A stretch of 45,219 nucleotides of DNA. Origin: Cryobacterium sp. (GTDB lineage Bacteria; Actinomycetota; Actinomycetes; Actinomycetales; Microbacteriaceae). Location of the stretch: assembly GCF_025463825.1 (NCBI RefSeq), contig NZ_JAODBG010000075.1, positions 1-45,219 of the forward strand, in the 5' to 3' direction. Under the pieces are notes generated by a model that did not search any database, was not told the DNA's origin, and saw only the letters and a program-made list of their open reading frames with translations. Position 1 is the stretch's first letter. Each line of letters starts with the position of its first letter. The position numbers and the translations under genes are program-made. Positions 7,553-16,188 of the stretch are shown in pieces.

Positions 7553-8434
7553 ATGACTATCGACCTCACTCTCAACAACGGCGTGGTTCTGCCCGCCATC
7601 GGCCTCGGCGTCTTCCAGACCCCGCCCGACGTCACTACGGATGCCGTCGCCACGGCTCTGCAGGCCGGCTACCGGCACATCGACACCGCCGCCGCCTACG
7701 CCAACGAGCGCGAGGTCGGTGAGGGCATCCGCCGCTCCGGCATCGACCGCTCCGAAGTTTTCATCGAGACCAAGGTCTGGATCAGCGACTACGGCTACGA
7801 CCAGACCCTGCACGCCTTCGACAAGAGCGCCGGCAAGCTCGGCGTGGACCAGCTCGACCTGTTCATCCTGCACCAGGCCCTGCCCGGCGACTTCGACAAG
7901 GCCATTCAGGCCTACCGGGCTCTCGAGAAGCTCCTCGCCGACGGGCGTGTGCGCGCCATCGGCGTCAGCAACTTCATGGTCGAGCACCTCGAGACGCTGC
8001 GGAAGGAAAGCACGATCGTGCCCGCGGTGAACCAGATCGAGGTGCACCCGTACTTCTCCCAGCCCGAGGTGCGGAAGGCCAATTCAGACCTCGGCATTCT
8101 CACGCAGGCCTGGTCGCCGATCGGCGGCATCACCTCGTACCGCGGCGACGCCAGCACGAGCACCTTCACCGACCCCGTGATCCTGGGCATCGCCGGCGCC
8201 CACGGCAAGAGCGCCGCGCAGGTCATGCTGCGCTGGCAGCTGCAGCTCGGCCACTCGGTCATCCCGAAGTCGGTGCGCCCTGTGCGCATTCGTGAGAATT
8301 TCGACGTCTTCGACTTCGACCTCACCGCCGACCAGATGAGCGCCATCGACGCCCTCGACACCGGGGTGCGCGGAGGACCGGCTCCCGAGGCGGTCACCCT
8401 CGAGGCTTTCGGCCGGGAGATCCCGGAGGCTTGA
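7553..8434 (+). CDS. Aldo/keto reductase (2,5-diketo-D-gluconate reductase-like)
   Basis: A 293-residue NADPH-dependent reductase of the AKR5-type, intact. The catalytic tetrad is visible: Asp44 and Tyr49 in 'HIDTAAAYANE', Lys74 in 'ETKVW', and His107 in 'FILHQ'. Other family motifs are 'GVSNFMVEHLE', 'VNQIEVHPYFSQ' and 'VIPKSVRPVRIRENFDVFDF'. No ribosome-binding site is needed, as a TAGCGT box 6 nt upstream predicts a leaderless transcript. Such enzymes reduce small carbonyls (methylglyoxal, diketogluconate). It has its own promoter, so it is not part of the damaged flavodoxin operon. Confidence 0.92.
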   Translation: MTIDLTLNNGVVLPAIGLGVFQTPPDVTTDAVATALQAGYRHIDTAAAYANEREVGEGIRRSGIDRSEVFIETKVWISDYGYDQTLHAFDKSAGKLGVDQLDLFILHQALPGDFDKAIQAYRALEKLLADGRVRAIGVSNFMVEHLETLRKESTIVPAVNQIEVHPYFSQPEVRKANSDLGILTQAWSPIGGITSYRGDASTSTFTDPVILGIAGAHGKSAAQVMLRWQLQLGHSVIPKSVRPVRIRENFDVFDFDLTADQMSAIDALDTGVRGGPAPEAVTLEAFGREIPEA

Positions 8435-8455
8435 TTCAGGCGGCGCGGGCGGACC

Positions 8456-8887
8456 TCAGCCCTGGCTGAGGCCGATGACGACGTTCACGACCCCGATGGC
8501 GGCGAGGGGATACGGCCAGAAACGCATCGGGATGAAGAAGAACGTCGACGACGGGCGGGCCCAGATCTGCTGGCCGGTCTCCTGGTTCACCACGGCGACC
8601 GGTCGGTGGGTCACCTTCGCACCGCGTTCATTGACCACCGGTTCGGCCAACGGCTGGTAGACGAACGACGGCTTGGCCTTGTCGAGTTTGGGCAGCAGGT
8701 ACTTCGAAAACGCCCAGAGCGCGGCTGCGCCGAGCAGGAACCCGGTGCCGAGGAACGTGTTGGTCACCGGTGCGTTCGAATCGGCGGCCGGGGCGCCGAG
8801 CGCCTTCAGCGCGAACCCCAGGCCCACCGAGAGACCGAAGGACACAATGACAAGCATTCCCCAGCGGGACGGATGATCTTGGTTCAC
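8456..8887 (-). CDS. Small membrane protein of unknown function
   Basis: A 143-residue protein not recognised by family. GTG start at 8887 is taken ('VNQDHPSRWGMLVIVSFG'). It has two N-terminal hydrophobic segments (about residues 10-28 and 43-60), then a charged stretch with 'FVYQPLAEPVVNERGAKVTH', 'NQETGQQIW' and 'STFFFIPMRFWPYPL', and a final hydrophobic segment. Three membrane helices with a central soluble loop are predicted by eye. The gene converges on the AKR gene. Upstream extension to 8965 is open but lacks membrane-protein character, so the shorter start is preferred. Confidence 0.6.
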   Translation of the reverse strand: MNQDHPSRWGMLVIVSFGLSVGLGFALKALGAPAADSNAPVTNTFLGTGFLLGAAALWAFSKYLLPKLDKAKPSFVYQPLAEPVVNERGAKVTHRPVAVVNQETGQQIWARPSSTFFFIPMRFWPYPLAAIGVVNVVIGLSQG

Positions 8888-8969
8888 CGTAGGAGTCCAG
8901 GATGTCGCGCATCTCCGGCCCACCCCGCCCAGCCCTTGGTGTCGCTCCCGTAAGGGACTTCGCACCCGC

Positions 8970-9529
8970 CTACCCGCGAGCTGCTCGCGCTCGCGCTGTG
9001 ATCGCGAGAATGACGTCGGTCTTGGCGTCCGCGTAGGCGTTCATGTCGTCCCACCGGCGCCGGAGCAGCGATCTCTTGGTGCTCTCGAAGAGAGCGCGAT
9101 CCGCCGCGTTCGAGCGCAGCCAGTCGCGGAGCAGCAGGTACTCGACCACCGCAGGATCACCCTGCTGATAGACGTGCACATGGACGTCGCGGGTTGCGTG
9201 CGCACGAGACGGTGCCCCGGTTCACGGGTCCGCAGTTCGTACCCGGCGCCCAGCAGCGCCTCGAGGTAGTCCTCTTCGGCGGTGATGTCGTCCACCGTGA
9301 CCACGATGTCGATTATCGGTTTTGCTGCCAGCCCGGGGACGGAGGTGGAACCGATGTGCTCGACGCCCACGTTCGCTGCGAGAGCGGTCAGGATCTGGCG
9401 CCGGTGCTCCAGGTAGCGGCCGACCCACCGCTCGTCATGGCTGTGGAGCTCGAGCGTGAGTGGTTCGGGGCCACCGATCAGCTCTACCGCCGAGACGTCC
9501 GGCCGCCGCGCACCGTCGCTTCTCTTCAC
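8970..9529 (-). pseudogene. GrpB/UPF0157 nucleotidyltransferase-like protein, single-base frameshift
   Basis: The first frame carries the GrpB signature: 'GVEHIGSTSVPGLAAKPIID' (GSTS...KPIID, the nucleotidyltransferase-like core), then 'YELRTREPGHRLVRT'. The match continues in the next frame with 'RDVHVHVYQQGDPAVVEYLL', 'RDWLRSN' and 'WDDMNAYADAKTDVI' to the stop at 8970. One base missing in a C-run (ACGCAACCCGCG, near 9195-9205) restores the frame. Family length (about 180 residues) matches the repaired gene. A homopolymer indel is a typical sequencing error, so it may be functional in the cell. Start uncertain; GTG 9529 is used. Confidence 0.75.
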
Positions 9530-9601
9530 CAGAACATGCTCGCATCGGCGAACACCGGCCGACGACCAAGGCGGTAGCGCATCCGGCAACGTGCGTCTAA
9601 A

Positions 9602-9622
9602 CTTGAGTCGCGTCCACTCAAG
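9602..9622 (+). promoter_or_regulatory. HAIR element (HspR operator) before clpB
   Basis: CTTGAGT-N7-ACTCAAG is an exact match to the HspR-associated inverted repeat consensus (established knowledge from Streptomyces and mycobacteria). It ends 20 nt before the clpB ATG. HspR represses dnaK/clpB-type heat-shock genes in actinobacteria, so clpB here should be heat-induced by derepression. Confidence 0.93.
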
Positions 9623-9642
9623 TATTTGCGAAGGATGGTGTG

Positions 9643-11805
9643 ATGGCCAACATGCAGGGTGCCCCCGGAACCGACGAGAAGCAGAAGACCGCGCTGGAGC
9701 AGTACGGCGTGAATCTCACCGAGATCGCCCGGAGCGGCAAGCTCGACCCCGTGATCGGGCGGGATGCCGAGATCCGCCGGGTGAGCCAGGTGCTCACTCG
9801 GCGCACCAAGAACAACCCCGTTTTGATCGGCGAACCCGGCGTCGGCAAGACCGCCGTGGTGGAGGGCCTCGCCCAGCGCATCGTGGCCGGTGACGTGGCC
9901 GACTCCCTCAAGGGCAAGCAGCTGGTGTCGCTCGACCTGGCCGCCCTGGTGGCGGGAGCCAAGTACCGGGGCGAGTTCGAGGAGCGGCTCAAGGCCGTGC
10001 TCAAGGAGATCAATGACGCCGACGGGCAGATCATCACCTTCGTCGACGAGTTGCACACCCTGATGGGCGCCGGCGGCGGCGAAGGCTCCGTGGCCGCATC
10101 CAACATGCTCAAGCCCATGCTCGCCCGCGGGGAACTGCGCCTGATCGGTGCGACCACGCTCAACGAATACCGCGAGTTCATCGAAAAGGACGCCGCGCTC
10201 GAGCGCCGTTTCCAGCCGGTGCTGGTGGACGAACCCAGCGTGGAAGACACCGTCGCCATTCTGCGCGGGCTCAAGGAGAGGTACGAGGCGCACCACAAGG
10301 TGTCCATCGCGGATGCCGCGCTCGTCGCGGCGGCGTCGCTCTCGAACCGCTACATCACCGCCCGGCAGCTTCCGGACAAGGCCATCGACCTCATCGACGA
10401 GGCCGCCAGCCGGCTGCGGATGGAGATCGACTCCTCGCCGGTGGAGATCGACGAACTACGCCGCAGCGTCGACAGGCTCAAGCTCGAGGAACTCGCGCTG
10501 AAGAAGGAGAAGGACGATGCCTCCAAGGCGCGGCTGGAGAAGCTGCGCGATGATCTTGCCGAACGGCAGGAGAAGCTCGGCGAGCTACAGGCCCGCTGGG
10601 ACAAGGAGCGTTCGTCGCTGAATCGGGTCGGCGACCTGCGCAAGCGCCTCGACGACGCGCGCAGTCAGGCGGAAGTGGCCGAACGCCGCGGCGACCTGGA
10701 GAAAGCGTCCCGGCTGCTGTACGGCGACATCCCGGTCATCCAGCGCGAGCTCGCGGAGGCCGAGCAGACCGAGCAGGAGGGGGCCCGGATGGTCGGCGAC
10801 CAGGTCACCGCCGAGGACATCGCCGCGGTGGTCGCCGCGTGGACCGGCATCCCGGTCGGCCGGCTGCTGCAGGGCGAGACGGAGAAGCTGCTCAACCTCG
10901 AGGGCGAGCTCGGCCACCGGCTGATCGGCCAGAAGCAGGCCGTGCGCGCCGTCGCCGACGCCGTGCGCCGCTCGCGGGCCGGCATCTCCGACCCCGCCCG
11001 CCCGACCGGGTCGTTCCTGTTCCTCGGCCCCACCGGCGTGGGCAAAACCGAGCTCGCCAAGGCGCTGGCCGAGTTCCTCTTCGACGACGAAAAGGCCATG
11101 GTGCGCATCGACATGAGCGAGTACGGCGAGAAGTTCTCCGTCTCCCGCCTGGTCGGCGCCCCTCCCGGCTACATCGGCTACGAACAGGGCGGCCAGCTCA
11201 CCGAGGCCGTACGCCGCCGGCCGTACTCGGTGATCCTCTTCGACGAGGTGGAGAAGGCCCACCCCGAGGTGTTCGACGTGCTGCTGCAGGTGCTCGACGA
11301 CGGCCGGCTCACCGACGGCCAGGGCCGCACGGTCGACTTCCGCAACACCATCCTGGTGCTCACCTCCAACCTCGGCTCGCAGTACCTCGTCGACCCGGTG
11401 CTCAGTTGGGAGGAGAAAGAGCGGGCCGTGCAACAGATGGTGCGGCAGGCGTTCAAGCCCGAATTCGTGAACCGGCTCGACGACATCGTGGTGTTCTCGT
11501 CGCTGTCCACCGACGACCTCGCCCAGATCGTGGAGCTCTACGTCGACCGGCTGCAACGCCGCCTGGGCGAACGCCGGCTCGAGCTGGCGGTGACCCCGGA
11601 TGCCCGCGCCTGGCTGGCCGAGCGCGGCTACGACCCGATCTACGGGGCCCGGCCGTTGCGGCGGTTGATGCAGACCGAGATCGACGACCGCCTGGCGACA
11701 GCGCTGCTGGCCGGCAGCATCCGCGACGGTGAAACCGTGCTCGTGGACCTGGCGGCGGATGGTGAGTCGCTCACGGTGGGCTCGACCCCGGTCGGGCATG
11801 CCTAG
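9643..11805 (+). CDS. clpB: ClpB-type AAA+ disaggregase lacking the N-terminal domain
   Basis: A 720-residue two-ring Hsp100 ATPase that threads aggregated proteins together with DnaK in the cytoplasm. AAA-1 has Walker A 'GEPGVGKT' (residues 63-70) and Walker B 'IITFVDELH'; a coiled-coil middle domain runs roughly from 300 to 430; AAA-2 has 'GPTGVGKTE', '[14 protein letters not shown]' and 'VLTSNLGS'. The roughly 140-residue Clp-N repeat domain of full ClpB (about 860 residues) is absent: the protein begins '[15 protein letters not shown]' and enters '[21 protein letters not shown]' at once. ATG 9643 is preceded by AAGGA; a GTG one codon upstream is less likely. A perfect HAIR operator lies upstream. 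The middle domain and the HspR site favour ClpB over ClpC. Confidence 0.93.
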   Translation: MANMQGAPGTDEKQKTALEQYGVNLTEIARSGKLDPVIGRDAEIRRVSQVLTRRTKNNPVLIGEPGVGKTAVVEGLAQRIVAGDVADSLKGKQLVSLDLAALVAGAKYRGEFEERLKAVLKEINDADGQIITFVDELHTLMGAGGGEGSVAASNMLKPMLARGELRLIGATTLNEYREFIEKDAALERRFQPVLVDEPSVEDTVAILRGLKERYEAHHKVSIADAALVAAASLSNRYITARQLPDKAIDLIDEAASRLRMEIDSSPVEIDELRRSVDRLKLEELALKKEKDDASKARLEKLRDDLAERQEKLGELQARWDKERSSLNRVGDLRKRLDDARSQAEVAERRGDLEKASRLLYGDIPVIQRELAEAEQTEQEGARMVGDQVTAEDIAAVVAAWTGIPVGRLLQGETEKLLNLEGELGHRLIGQKQAVRAVADAVRRSRAGISDPARPTGSFLFLGPTGVGKTELAKALAEFLFDDEKAMVRIDMSEYGEKFSVSRLVGAPPGYIGYEQGGQLTEAVRRRPYSVILFDEVEKAHPEVFDVLLQVLDDGRLTDGQGRTVDFRNTILVLTSNLGSQYLVDPVLSWEEKERAVQQMVRQAFKPEFVNRLDDIVVFSSLSTDDLAQIVELYVDRLQRRLGERRLELAVTPDARAWLAERGYDPIYGARPLRRLMQTEIDDRLATALLAGSIRDGETVLVDLAADGESLTVGSTPVGHA

Positions 11806-11811
11806 CCCAAA

Positions 11812-11858
11812 GTCCCCGTAACGGGGGACATCAGGCCCCGGACCTGCTTGAATGCAGG
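11812..11858 (+). terminator. Tandem hairpins after clpB
   Basis: CCCCG-TAA-CGGGG (11814-11826, flanked by GT/AC) is followed by CCTGC-N6-GCAGG (11843-11858). They begin within 10 nt of the clpB stop. There is no T-run, but two adjacent stems in a convergent gap support termination. Confidence 0.5.
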
Positions 11859-11892
11859 AGAGGGCTGCCACTGAGGCCGAGATGCCTCGCTA

Positions 11893-12096
11893 GCCTACGG
11901 GTTCGCCTGGTGGGACAACCTGCTCGCCAACGCCGTCAAATTCGTCCGGCCGCAGGGCACCGTCAGCCTCAGCGTCGGCCAGGACGGCACCGGTGCCGTG
12001 CTGCGGGTGACCGACGACGGCATCGGGCTCAGCGCCGAAGACCAGCGCCAGGTGTTCACGGTGCGCCTGCCGCTGCAAACCGCGATGGCCGGCTAG
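11893..12096 (+). pseudogene. Histidine kinase catalytic-domain remnant
   Basis: A short open stretch without a start encodes pieces of a HATPase domain. The N-box-like 'DNLLANAVKFVRPQGTVSLS' is followed by the G1-box-like 'VTDDGIGLSAEDQRQVF', then directly by 'TVRLPLQTAMAG' and a stop, the usual last strand of such kinases. The part between (the G2 box with GxGxGL, about 40-50 residues) is missing, as is everything before the N box. The remnant abuts the stop of the minus-strand sulfhydrylase gene. Recognition rests on order and motif, not on alignment. Confidence 0.65.
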
Positions 12097-13415
12097 GAGA
12101 GCGCCCGGTCGAGGTCGTTGATGAGATCTTGGGGGTCTTCGATGCCCACCGAAAGGCGGATCAGGCCGTCGGCGATGCCCAGCCGGTCCCGCAACTCCTG
12201 GCTGAACGACGTGTGCGTTGACGTGGCGGGGTGCAGCGCCATCGACCGGGTGTCACCGATGTTGGTCATGTGGCTGATCACCCGCAATCTGTCGAGGAAC
12301 CGGCCCGCGCCGGCCTCGCCGCCGCGCACGGTGAAGGAGAACACCGACCCGCTGCGGCCGCCGTACAGCCGCTGCGCGAGGTCGAACGCCGGGTTGCCGG
12401 GCAGCCCCGCGTAGTCGACGCTCTCCACTCCCGGATGCTCGGCCAGCCAGGCCGCGATGGTCAGCGAATTCGACAGGTGCCGCTCCATCCGCAGCGACAG
12501 GGTTTCGATGCCCTGGTGCAGCAGGAACGAGTTGAACGGCGACAGCGCCGGGCCGATGTCGTTCACCACGGCCTCCCGGGTGGCCCGGGCGTACGCCGTG
12601 CGACCGAACTTCTGGGCGATCGACGGCAGGCCGCCGGCGGACGCGGTGATCAGCGGGAACGAACGGTCCGCCGCGGCCCAGTCGAAGGTGCCGCCGTCGA
12701 CAATGGTGCCGGAGATCGCGGCGCCGTGACCGCTGAGGAACTTGGTCGAGGAGTGCACCACGACGTCGGCGCCGTGCTCGAACGGGCGGATCAGGAACGG
12801 GGACGCGATGGTGTTGTCCACCACGAACGGGAGGCCGTGCCGTGTGGCCACCGCGGCGACTCGGCCGATGTCGACGATGTCGTTCTTCGGGTTCGGGATG
12901 GTCTCGCTGAAGATGGCCTTGGTGTTCGGAGTGATGACGCGGTCCCACTCGTCGTCGTCGAACTCGTCCCAGACGTAGTCCACGGTGACCCCGAACCGGG
13001 CGAAGCTGCGGCCGAAGAGGATCCGGGTGCCGCTGTAGATGCTCGCCGTGGACACGATGTGATCGCCGGCCTGCGCGATCGACAGCAGCGCCGCGGTGAT
13101 CGCGGCCTGGCCGGACGCGACCACGATGGCCTCGGTGCCGCCCTCCAGCGACGCGATCCGCCGCTCGGCCACCGCCCCGGACGGGTTGCGCTGCCGGGAG
13201 TAGATGAGACCGTCGGCCTCGCCGTTGAACCGGCCCTTGGCATCCGCGAAAGAGTCGAACCGGAACCCGGCGGTCATGTTGATCGGCGGGATCCGGGCCC
13301 CGCTGGTGAGCTCGTCGTATTCGCCGGCGTGCACCTGGCGGGTGTCGAAGGCGTAGCCGTCCCAGTTGTATTCCGGGTCGGCTGCGGCGTCTCTGTTCGT
13401 CGGGGCGGTGGTCAT
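12093..13415 (-). CDS. O-acetylhomoserine sulfhydrylase-type PLP enzyme
   Basis: A 440-residue Cys/Met-metabolism PLP enzyme (fold type I). Motifs: 'SRQRNPSGAVAERRIASLEG' near the N-terminus, 'VVASGQAAITAAL' (cofactor phosphate loop), 'PFVVDNTIASPFLIRPFEHG' (PLP-pairing Asp) and 'VVHSSTKFLSGHGAAISG' (Schiff-base Lys). The length and late 'SMALHPATSTHTSF' fit MetY-type O-acetylhomoserine/O-acetylserine sulfhydrylases, which insert sulfide to give homocysteine. The ATG at 13415 overlaps the stop of the upstream cystathionine-lyase gene (ATGA), so the two are co-translated. This places direct sulfide fixation next to the monooxygenase cluster. Confidence 0.88.
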   Translation of the reverse strand: MTTAPTNRDAAADPEYNWDGYAFDTRQVHAGEYDELTSGARIPPINMTAGFRFDSFADAKGRFNGEADGLIYSRQRNPSGAVAERRIASLEGGTEAIVVASGQAAITAALLSIAQAGDHIVSTASIYSGTRILFGRSFARFGVTVDYVWDEFDDDEWDRVITPNTKAIFSETIPNPKNDIVDIGRVAAVATRHGLPFVVDNTIASPFLIRPFEHGADVVVHSSTKFLSGHGAAISGTIVDGGTFDWAAADRSFPLITASAGGLPSIAQKFGRTAYARATREAVVNDIGPALSPFNSFLLHQGIETLSLRMERHLSNSLTIAAWLAEHPGVESVDYAGLPGNPAFDLAQRLYGGRSGSVFSFTVRGGEAGAGRFLDRLRVISHMTNIGDTRSMALHPATSTHTSFSQELRDRLGIADGLIRLSVGIEDPQDLINDLDRALS

Positions 13416-14605
13416 CGTTGGGGTGTCGCTTTCAGTCGGCGAACGGCTGCGGCCATCTGAAGCACGGCCTGTTCGAGGAGGGGGCGGGGCATGGCGAAGA
13501 TCAGGCGGACATGGTCGCCGAAGCCGCGACCGCAGAGGGACCCGTCGGTCATCGTCACCCCGGCTTCGAGACGGAAGAAGTCGGCGATGGACCCGTCGAT
13601 GCTGAGAGCCGAGCAGTCCAGCCAGGCGATGTAGGTGGCGTCGGGCACGGTGTAGCGCACCTCGGGCAGGTGCTCGGCGAGCAGGTCCTGCAGCACCAGG
13701 CGGTTGCCGTCGAGGTAGTCGATCACGCCGGCCAGCCAGTCGCCGCCCTCCTCGTAGGCGGCGGTGGCGGCGATCACCCCCGGCGTGGAGGCGCCGTGCA
13801 CCACCGTGAAGCCGTAGACCTGGTACACCTCTTCGTCGGCGGGGTTGGTCGTGATGAACTGCGCCGTCTTGAGGCCGGGCAGGTTCCAGGCCTTGGACGC
13901 GGACGTGGCGGTGATGGTGTGCCGGGCGCTCTCCGCGGAGATCGACGCATACGGGATGTGCCGGGTGTCGCCGTAGCGCAAGGGGGCGTGGATCTCATCG
14001 GCGAAGACCCGGCCGCCCCAGCGCTCGACGATCTCGGCGATGCCTTCGAGTTCGGCCAGGGTGAGGGCCGTGCCGGTGGGATTGTGCGGGTTGCACAGCA
14101 CCAGGGTGCGGGCGCCGGCGGCGAAGGCCGCATCGATGGCGGCGAGGTCGTGGGTCCACCGGCCGTCCACGGCCAGGCCGGGAACCTCGAAGATTTCCCG
14201 GCCCAGGGTGGGCGTGAAGCTGAGGAACGGCATGTAGGAGGGGGTGGGCACGATGACGCCGCTTCCGGCCGGCGAGAACCGGCGAACGGTGACATCGAAC
14301 GCGCTCATCACGTCGGACACCGGGTGGATGTTCTCCGGCGGCACCGCCCAGCCGTAGTCATCGAGCAGCCATCCGGCCGTGGCTTCCGCCATCCGGCGGG
14401 TGGTGGTTGGCGCGAGGTAGCCCAGGTCACAGTCGCTCACTGCCTGGTGCAGCGCCGCGGTCACCGCCGGTGCGGTGCCGAAGTCCATCTCGGCGACCCA
14501 GGCACCGATGGTGCCGGGGTGCAGGCTCCACTTGCGGCTGCTGGACCGGCTGAGTTCGTCACGCGTGATCTCGTCGAGACGGGTTGCAAAGGATGTTGTC
14601 GTCAT
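13412..14605 (-). CDS. MalY/PatB-family PLP aminotransferase (cystathionine beta-lyase type)
   Basis: A 397-residue class I/II aminotransferase-fold enzyme. Family motifs are 'SSSRKWSLHPGTIGAWVAEMDF' near the start, 'LVLCNPHNPTGTALTLAEL', 'VFADEIHAPLRY' (PLP-binding Asp/His) and 'TSASKAWNLPGLKTAQ' (Schiff-base Lys). MalY/PatB enzymes cleave C-S bonds of cystathionine and other cysteine S-conjugates, releasing thiols, pyruvate and ammonia. ATG 14605 is preferred over the longer reading because family proteins start near 'ATRLDEITRDEL'. It overlaps the sulfhydrylase gene downstream and is divergent from the first LLM gene. Its C-S lyase activity fits the sulfur theme. Confidence 0.87.
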   Translation of the reverse strand: MTTTSFATRLDEITRDELSRSSSRKWSLHPGTIGAWVAEMDFGTAPAVTAALHQAVSDCDLGYLAPTTTRRMAEATAGWLLDDYGWAVPPENIHPVSDVMSAFDVTVRRFSPAGSGVIVPTPSYMPFLSFTPTLGREIFEVPGLAVDGRWTHDLAAIDAAFAAGARTLVLCNPHNPTGTALTLAELEGIAEIVERWGGRVFADEIHAPLRYGDTRHIPYASISAESARHTITATSASKAWNLPGLKTAQFITTNPADEEVYQVYGFTVVHGASTPGVIAATAAYEEGGDWLAGVIDYLDGNRLVLQDLLAEHLPEVRYTVPDATYIAWLDCSALSIDGSIADFFRLEAGVTMTDGSLCGRGFGDHVRLIFAMPRPLLEQAVLQMAAAVRRLKATPQR

Positions 14606-14769
14606 CTGTAAACTTTCGGCTCTGTGAGGACGGGCAGCTCCTGTCGACCCTAGTAATGGCAAGGCGCGGGGCCGAAACAGATGACGCTTCGCGTCATTCC
14701 TCCTTTACGCCGTGTGTCAGCGTGCGGCGGATTGTTGCGGCCGGCCGCCCCGCTGCGGCGGCCGCGCCC
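14606..14769. promoter_or_regulatory. Divergent control region between the C-S lyase and the first LLM operon
   Basis: Contains a perfect hairpin ATGACGC-TTC-GCGTCAT (14681-14697). On the minus strand there is a TAGGGT -10-like box at about 14652-14647 for the lyase operon, with a leader of about 40 nt. The first LLM has its own box at 14770. No SAM riboswitch fold could be recognised by eye. Confidence 0.4.
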
Positions 14770-14775
14770 TAGCGT
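14770..14775 (+). promoter_or_regulatory. Leaderless -10 box TAGCGT before the first LLM operon
   Basis: TAGCGT, then 6 nt, then the ATG at 14782. Same geometry as at 7541, 19933, 41048 and 42472. Predicts a leaderless mRNA for the LLM-M20-ATP-grasp-GNAT operon. Confidence 0.55.
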
Positions 14776-14781
14776 CGAGGA

Positions 14782-16188
14782 ATGACGACTCGGCAGCTCA
14801 CCCCGCCCGCGACCGAGCCAGACGACCGCCTCATCCTCAGCGCCATGGTGCGCACCCTGGGGGCGTTCCCGTCCGGCTGGCGGTACCCCGGCGCGCACAA
14901 CGACCCCGGAAAGGACGCCGACGCGCTCAAACGGGTGGCCCTAGCGGCGGAGAAGGCCGGTTTTGATTTCCTGTTCCTGGGTGACTGGCTCTCCACCGAC
15001 ACCGACCTGGAGTTCTCCGACCCGCACCTGCTGTCCCGTGCGGATTCGCTGAGCACCGCCTCCTACCTGGCCGCCGCGACCCGGCGGATCGGCATTGTGG
15101 GCACCGTGAACGTCTCCCATTCCGAGCCGTACGCCACCGCTCGGGCCGCGGCTTCCATCGACCGGCTCAGCTCCGGCCGGTTCGGGCTGAACCTCACGGT
15201 GGGCACGGATGCCCGCGGCGCGGCGAATTTCGGCAAGGCCGGGCACGTGCCCGATTTCGACCGCTTCGACGTGGCGGAGGAGTACGTGCAGGTGCTGCAC
15301 GGGCTGTGGGACGGTTGGGACGAGAAGGCCTTCGTACGGAACGCCGCGACCGGCACGCTGATCGACCGGGCCCTGGTGTCGACCCTCGACCACGTCGGCC
15401 GGTCCTACGCCGTGGCCGGGCCGCTCAACGTGCAGCGTCCGGTGCAGGGCCACGTGCCCCTGATGCACGCGGGCACGTCGCGCCGGGCGCAGGAGTTCTC
15501 CGCCGCATCGGCCGACATCTACCTGGTGGCGCCGGCCACTCTCGAGGAGGCGGTGACCCTGTACGCGCAGACGAAACAGCGGGTCACGGCGCTGGGCCGG
15601 CCGGCGGACGCACTGTCGATCGTGGCGCCGATCCTGCCGATCGTGGGGGAGCAGCGCGCCGACGCGTGGGAGGTGTACGACCGGCTGGTGGGACTCTTCC
15701 AGGTGGACGACGGCACCCCGACGGCGGCCGCGCTCGGCCTGCCGACCAACCGGAGCGCGCAAAGCCTGCGGCAGCTGGTGGGTCTGCCCCTGGCCGACCG
15801 GGGCATCGACGACGTGGTGACCGCGCCGACCGCGGCCCGGTTCAACGACACCGGCCGTCGGCTGCTCGCCGTGGTCGCCGAGCGGTCCGGGCGCACCGTC
15901 GGCGGCGACCGCCCGGTCACCTACCGGCACCTGTTGGTGGCGCACCTGGTGCGCTCACCCATCATCGTGGGATCGGCGGCGGACATCGCCGACCAGATGG
16001 AACGCTGGTACCGGGCCGGCGCCGTGGACGGCTTCGGGGTGCTCAGCGCGTTCCTGCACGAGCAGTTCGAAACGTTCACCCGACTCGTGGTGCCCGAACT
16101 CGTGCGCCGCGGCCTGGTGCGGGAGGCCTATTCGGCCAGCACCCTGCGTGGTCACCTCGGGTCGACGGTTCCGGGCCGCAGCCGATGA
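14782..16188 (+). CDS. LLM-class flavin monooxygenase (NtaA/SnaA/DszA family)
   Basis: A 468-residue bacterial-luciferase-fold enzyme of the long NtaA/DszA/SnaA branch. It starts with 'MVRTLGAFPSGWRYPGAHND' around residue 23, then 'GFDFLFLGDWLSTDTDLEFS', 'IGIVGTVNVSHSEPYATARA', 'LSSGRFGLNLTVGTDARGAA' and 'AEEYVQVLHGLWDGWDE'. Such enzymes use FMNH2 from a separate reductase and O2 to oxidise organosulfur or amine substrates, often breaking C-S bonds. It opens a four-gene operon in which every junction is an ATGA overlap (M20, ATP-grasp, GNAT). In Bacillus, LLM plus M20 plus GNAT salvage S-alkylcysteines through N-acetylated intermediates; the same use is inferred here. Confidence 0.9.
   Translation: MTTRQLTPPATEPDDRLILSAMVRTLGAFPSGWRYPGAHNDPGKDADALKRVALAAEKAGFDFLFLGDWLSTDTDLEFSDPHLLSRADSLSTASYLAAATRRIGIVGTVNVSHSEPYATARAAASIDRLSSGRFGLNLTVGTDARGAANFGKAGHVPDFDRFDVAEEYVQVLHGLWDGWDEKAFVRNAATGTLIDRALVSTLDHVGRSYAVAGPLNVQRPVQGHVPLMHAGTSRRAQEFSAASADIYLVAPATLEEAVTLYAQTKQRVTALGRPADALSIVAPILPIVGEQRADAWEVYDRLVGLFQVDDGTPTAAALGLPTNRSAQSLRQLVGLPLADRGIDDVVTAPTAARFNDTGRRLLAVVAERSGRTVGGDRPVTYRHLLVAHLVRSPIIVGSAADIADQMERWYRAGAVDGFGVLSAFLHEQFETFTRLVVPELVRRGLVREAYSASTLRGHLGSTVPGRSR

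Noticed and set aside
2218-9600. Genomic island with insertion elements as cause of gene damage
   Set aside because: No transposase, terminal repeats or target duplications were seen around the broken genes.
12231-13460. Plus-strand frame of about 400 codons opposite the sulfhydrylase
   Set aside because: Shadow of a gene with full PLP motifs; its own translation is Arg/Gly/Val-rich without any domain.
14606-14781. SAM or cobalamin riboswitch ahead of the C-S lyase/sulfhydrylase genes
   Set aside because: Only a short hairpin is visible; no riboswitch core could be recognised by eye in the short leader.
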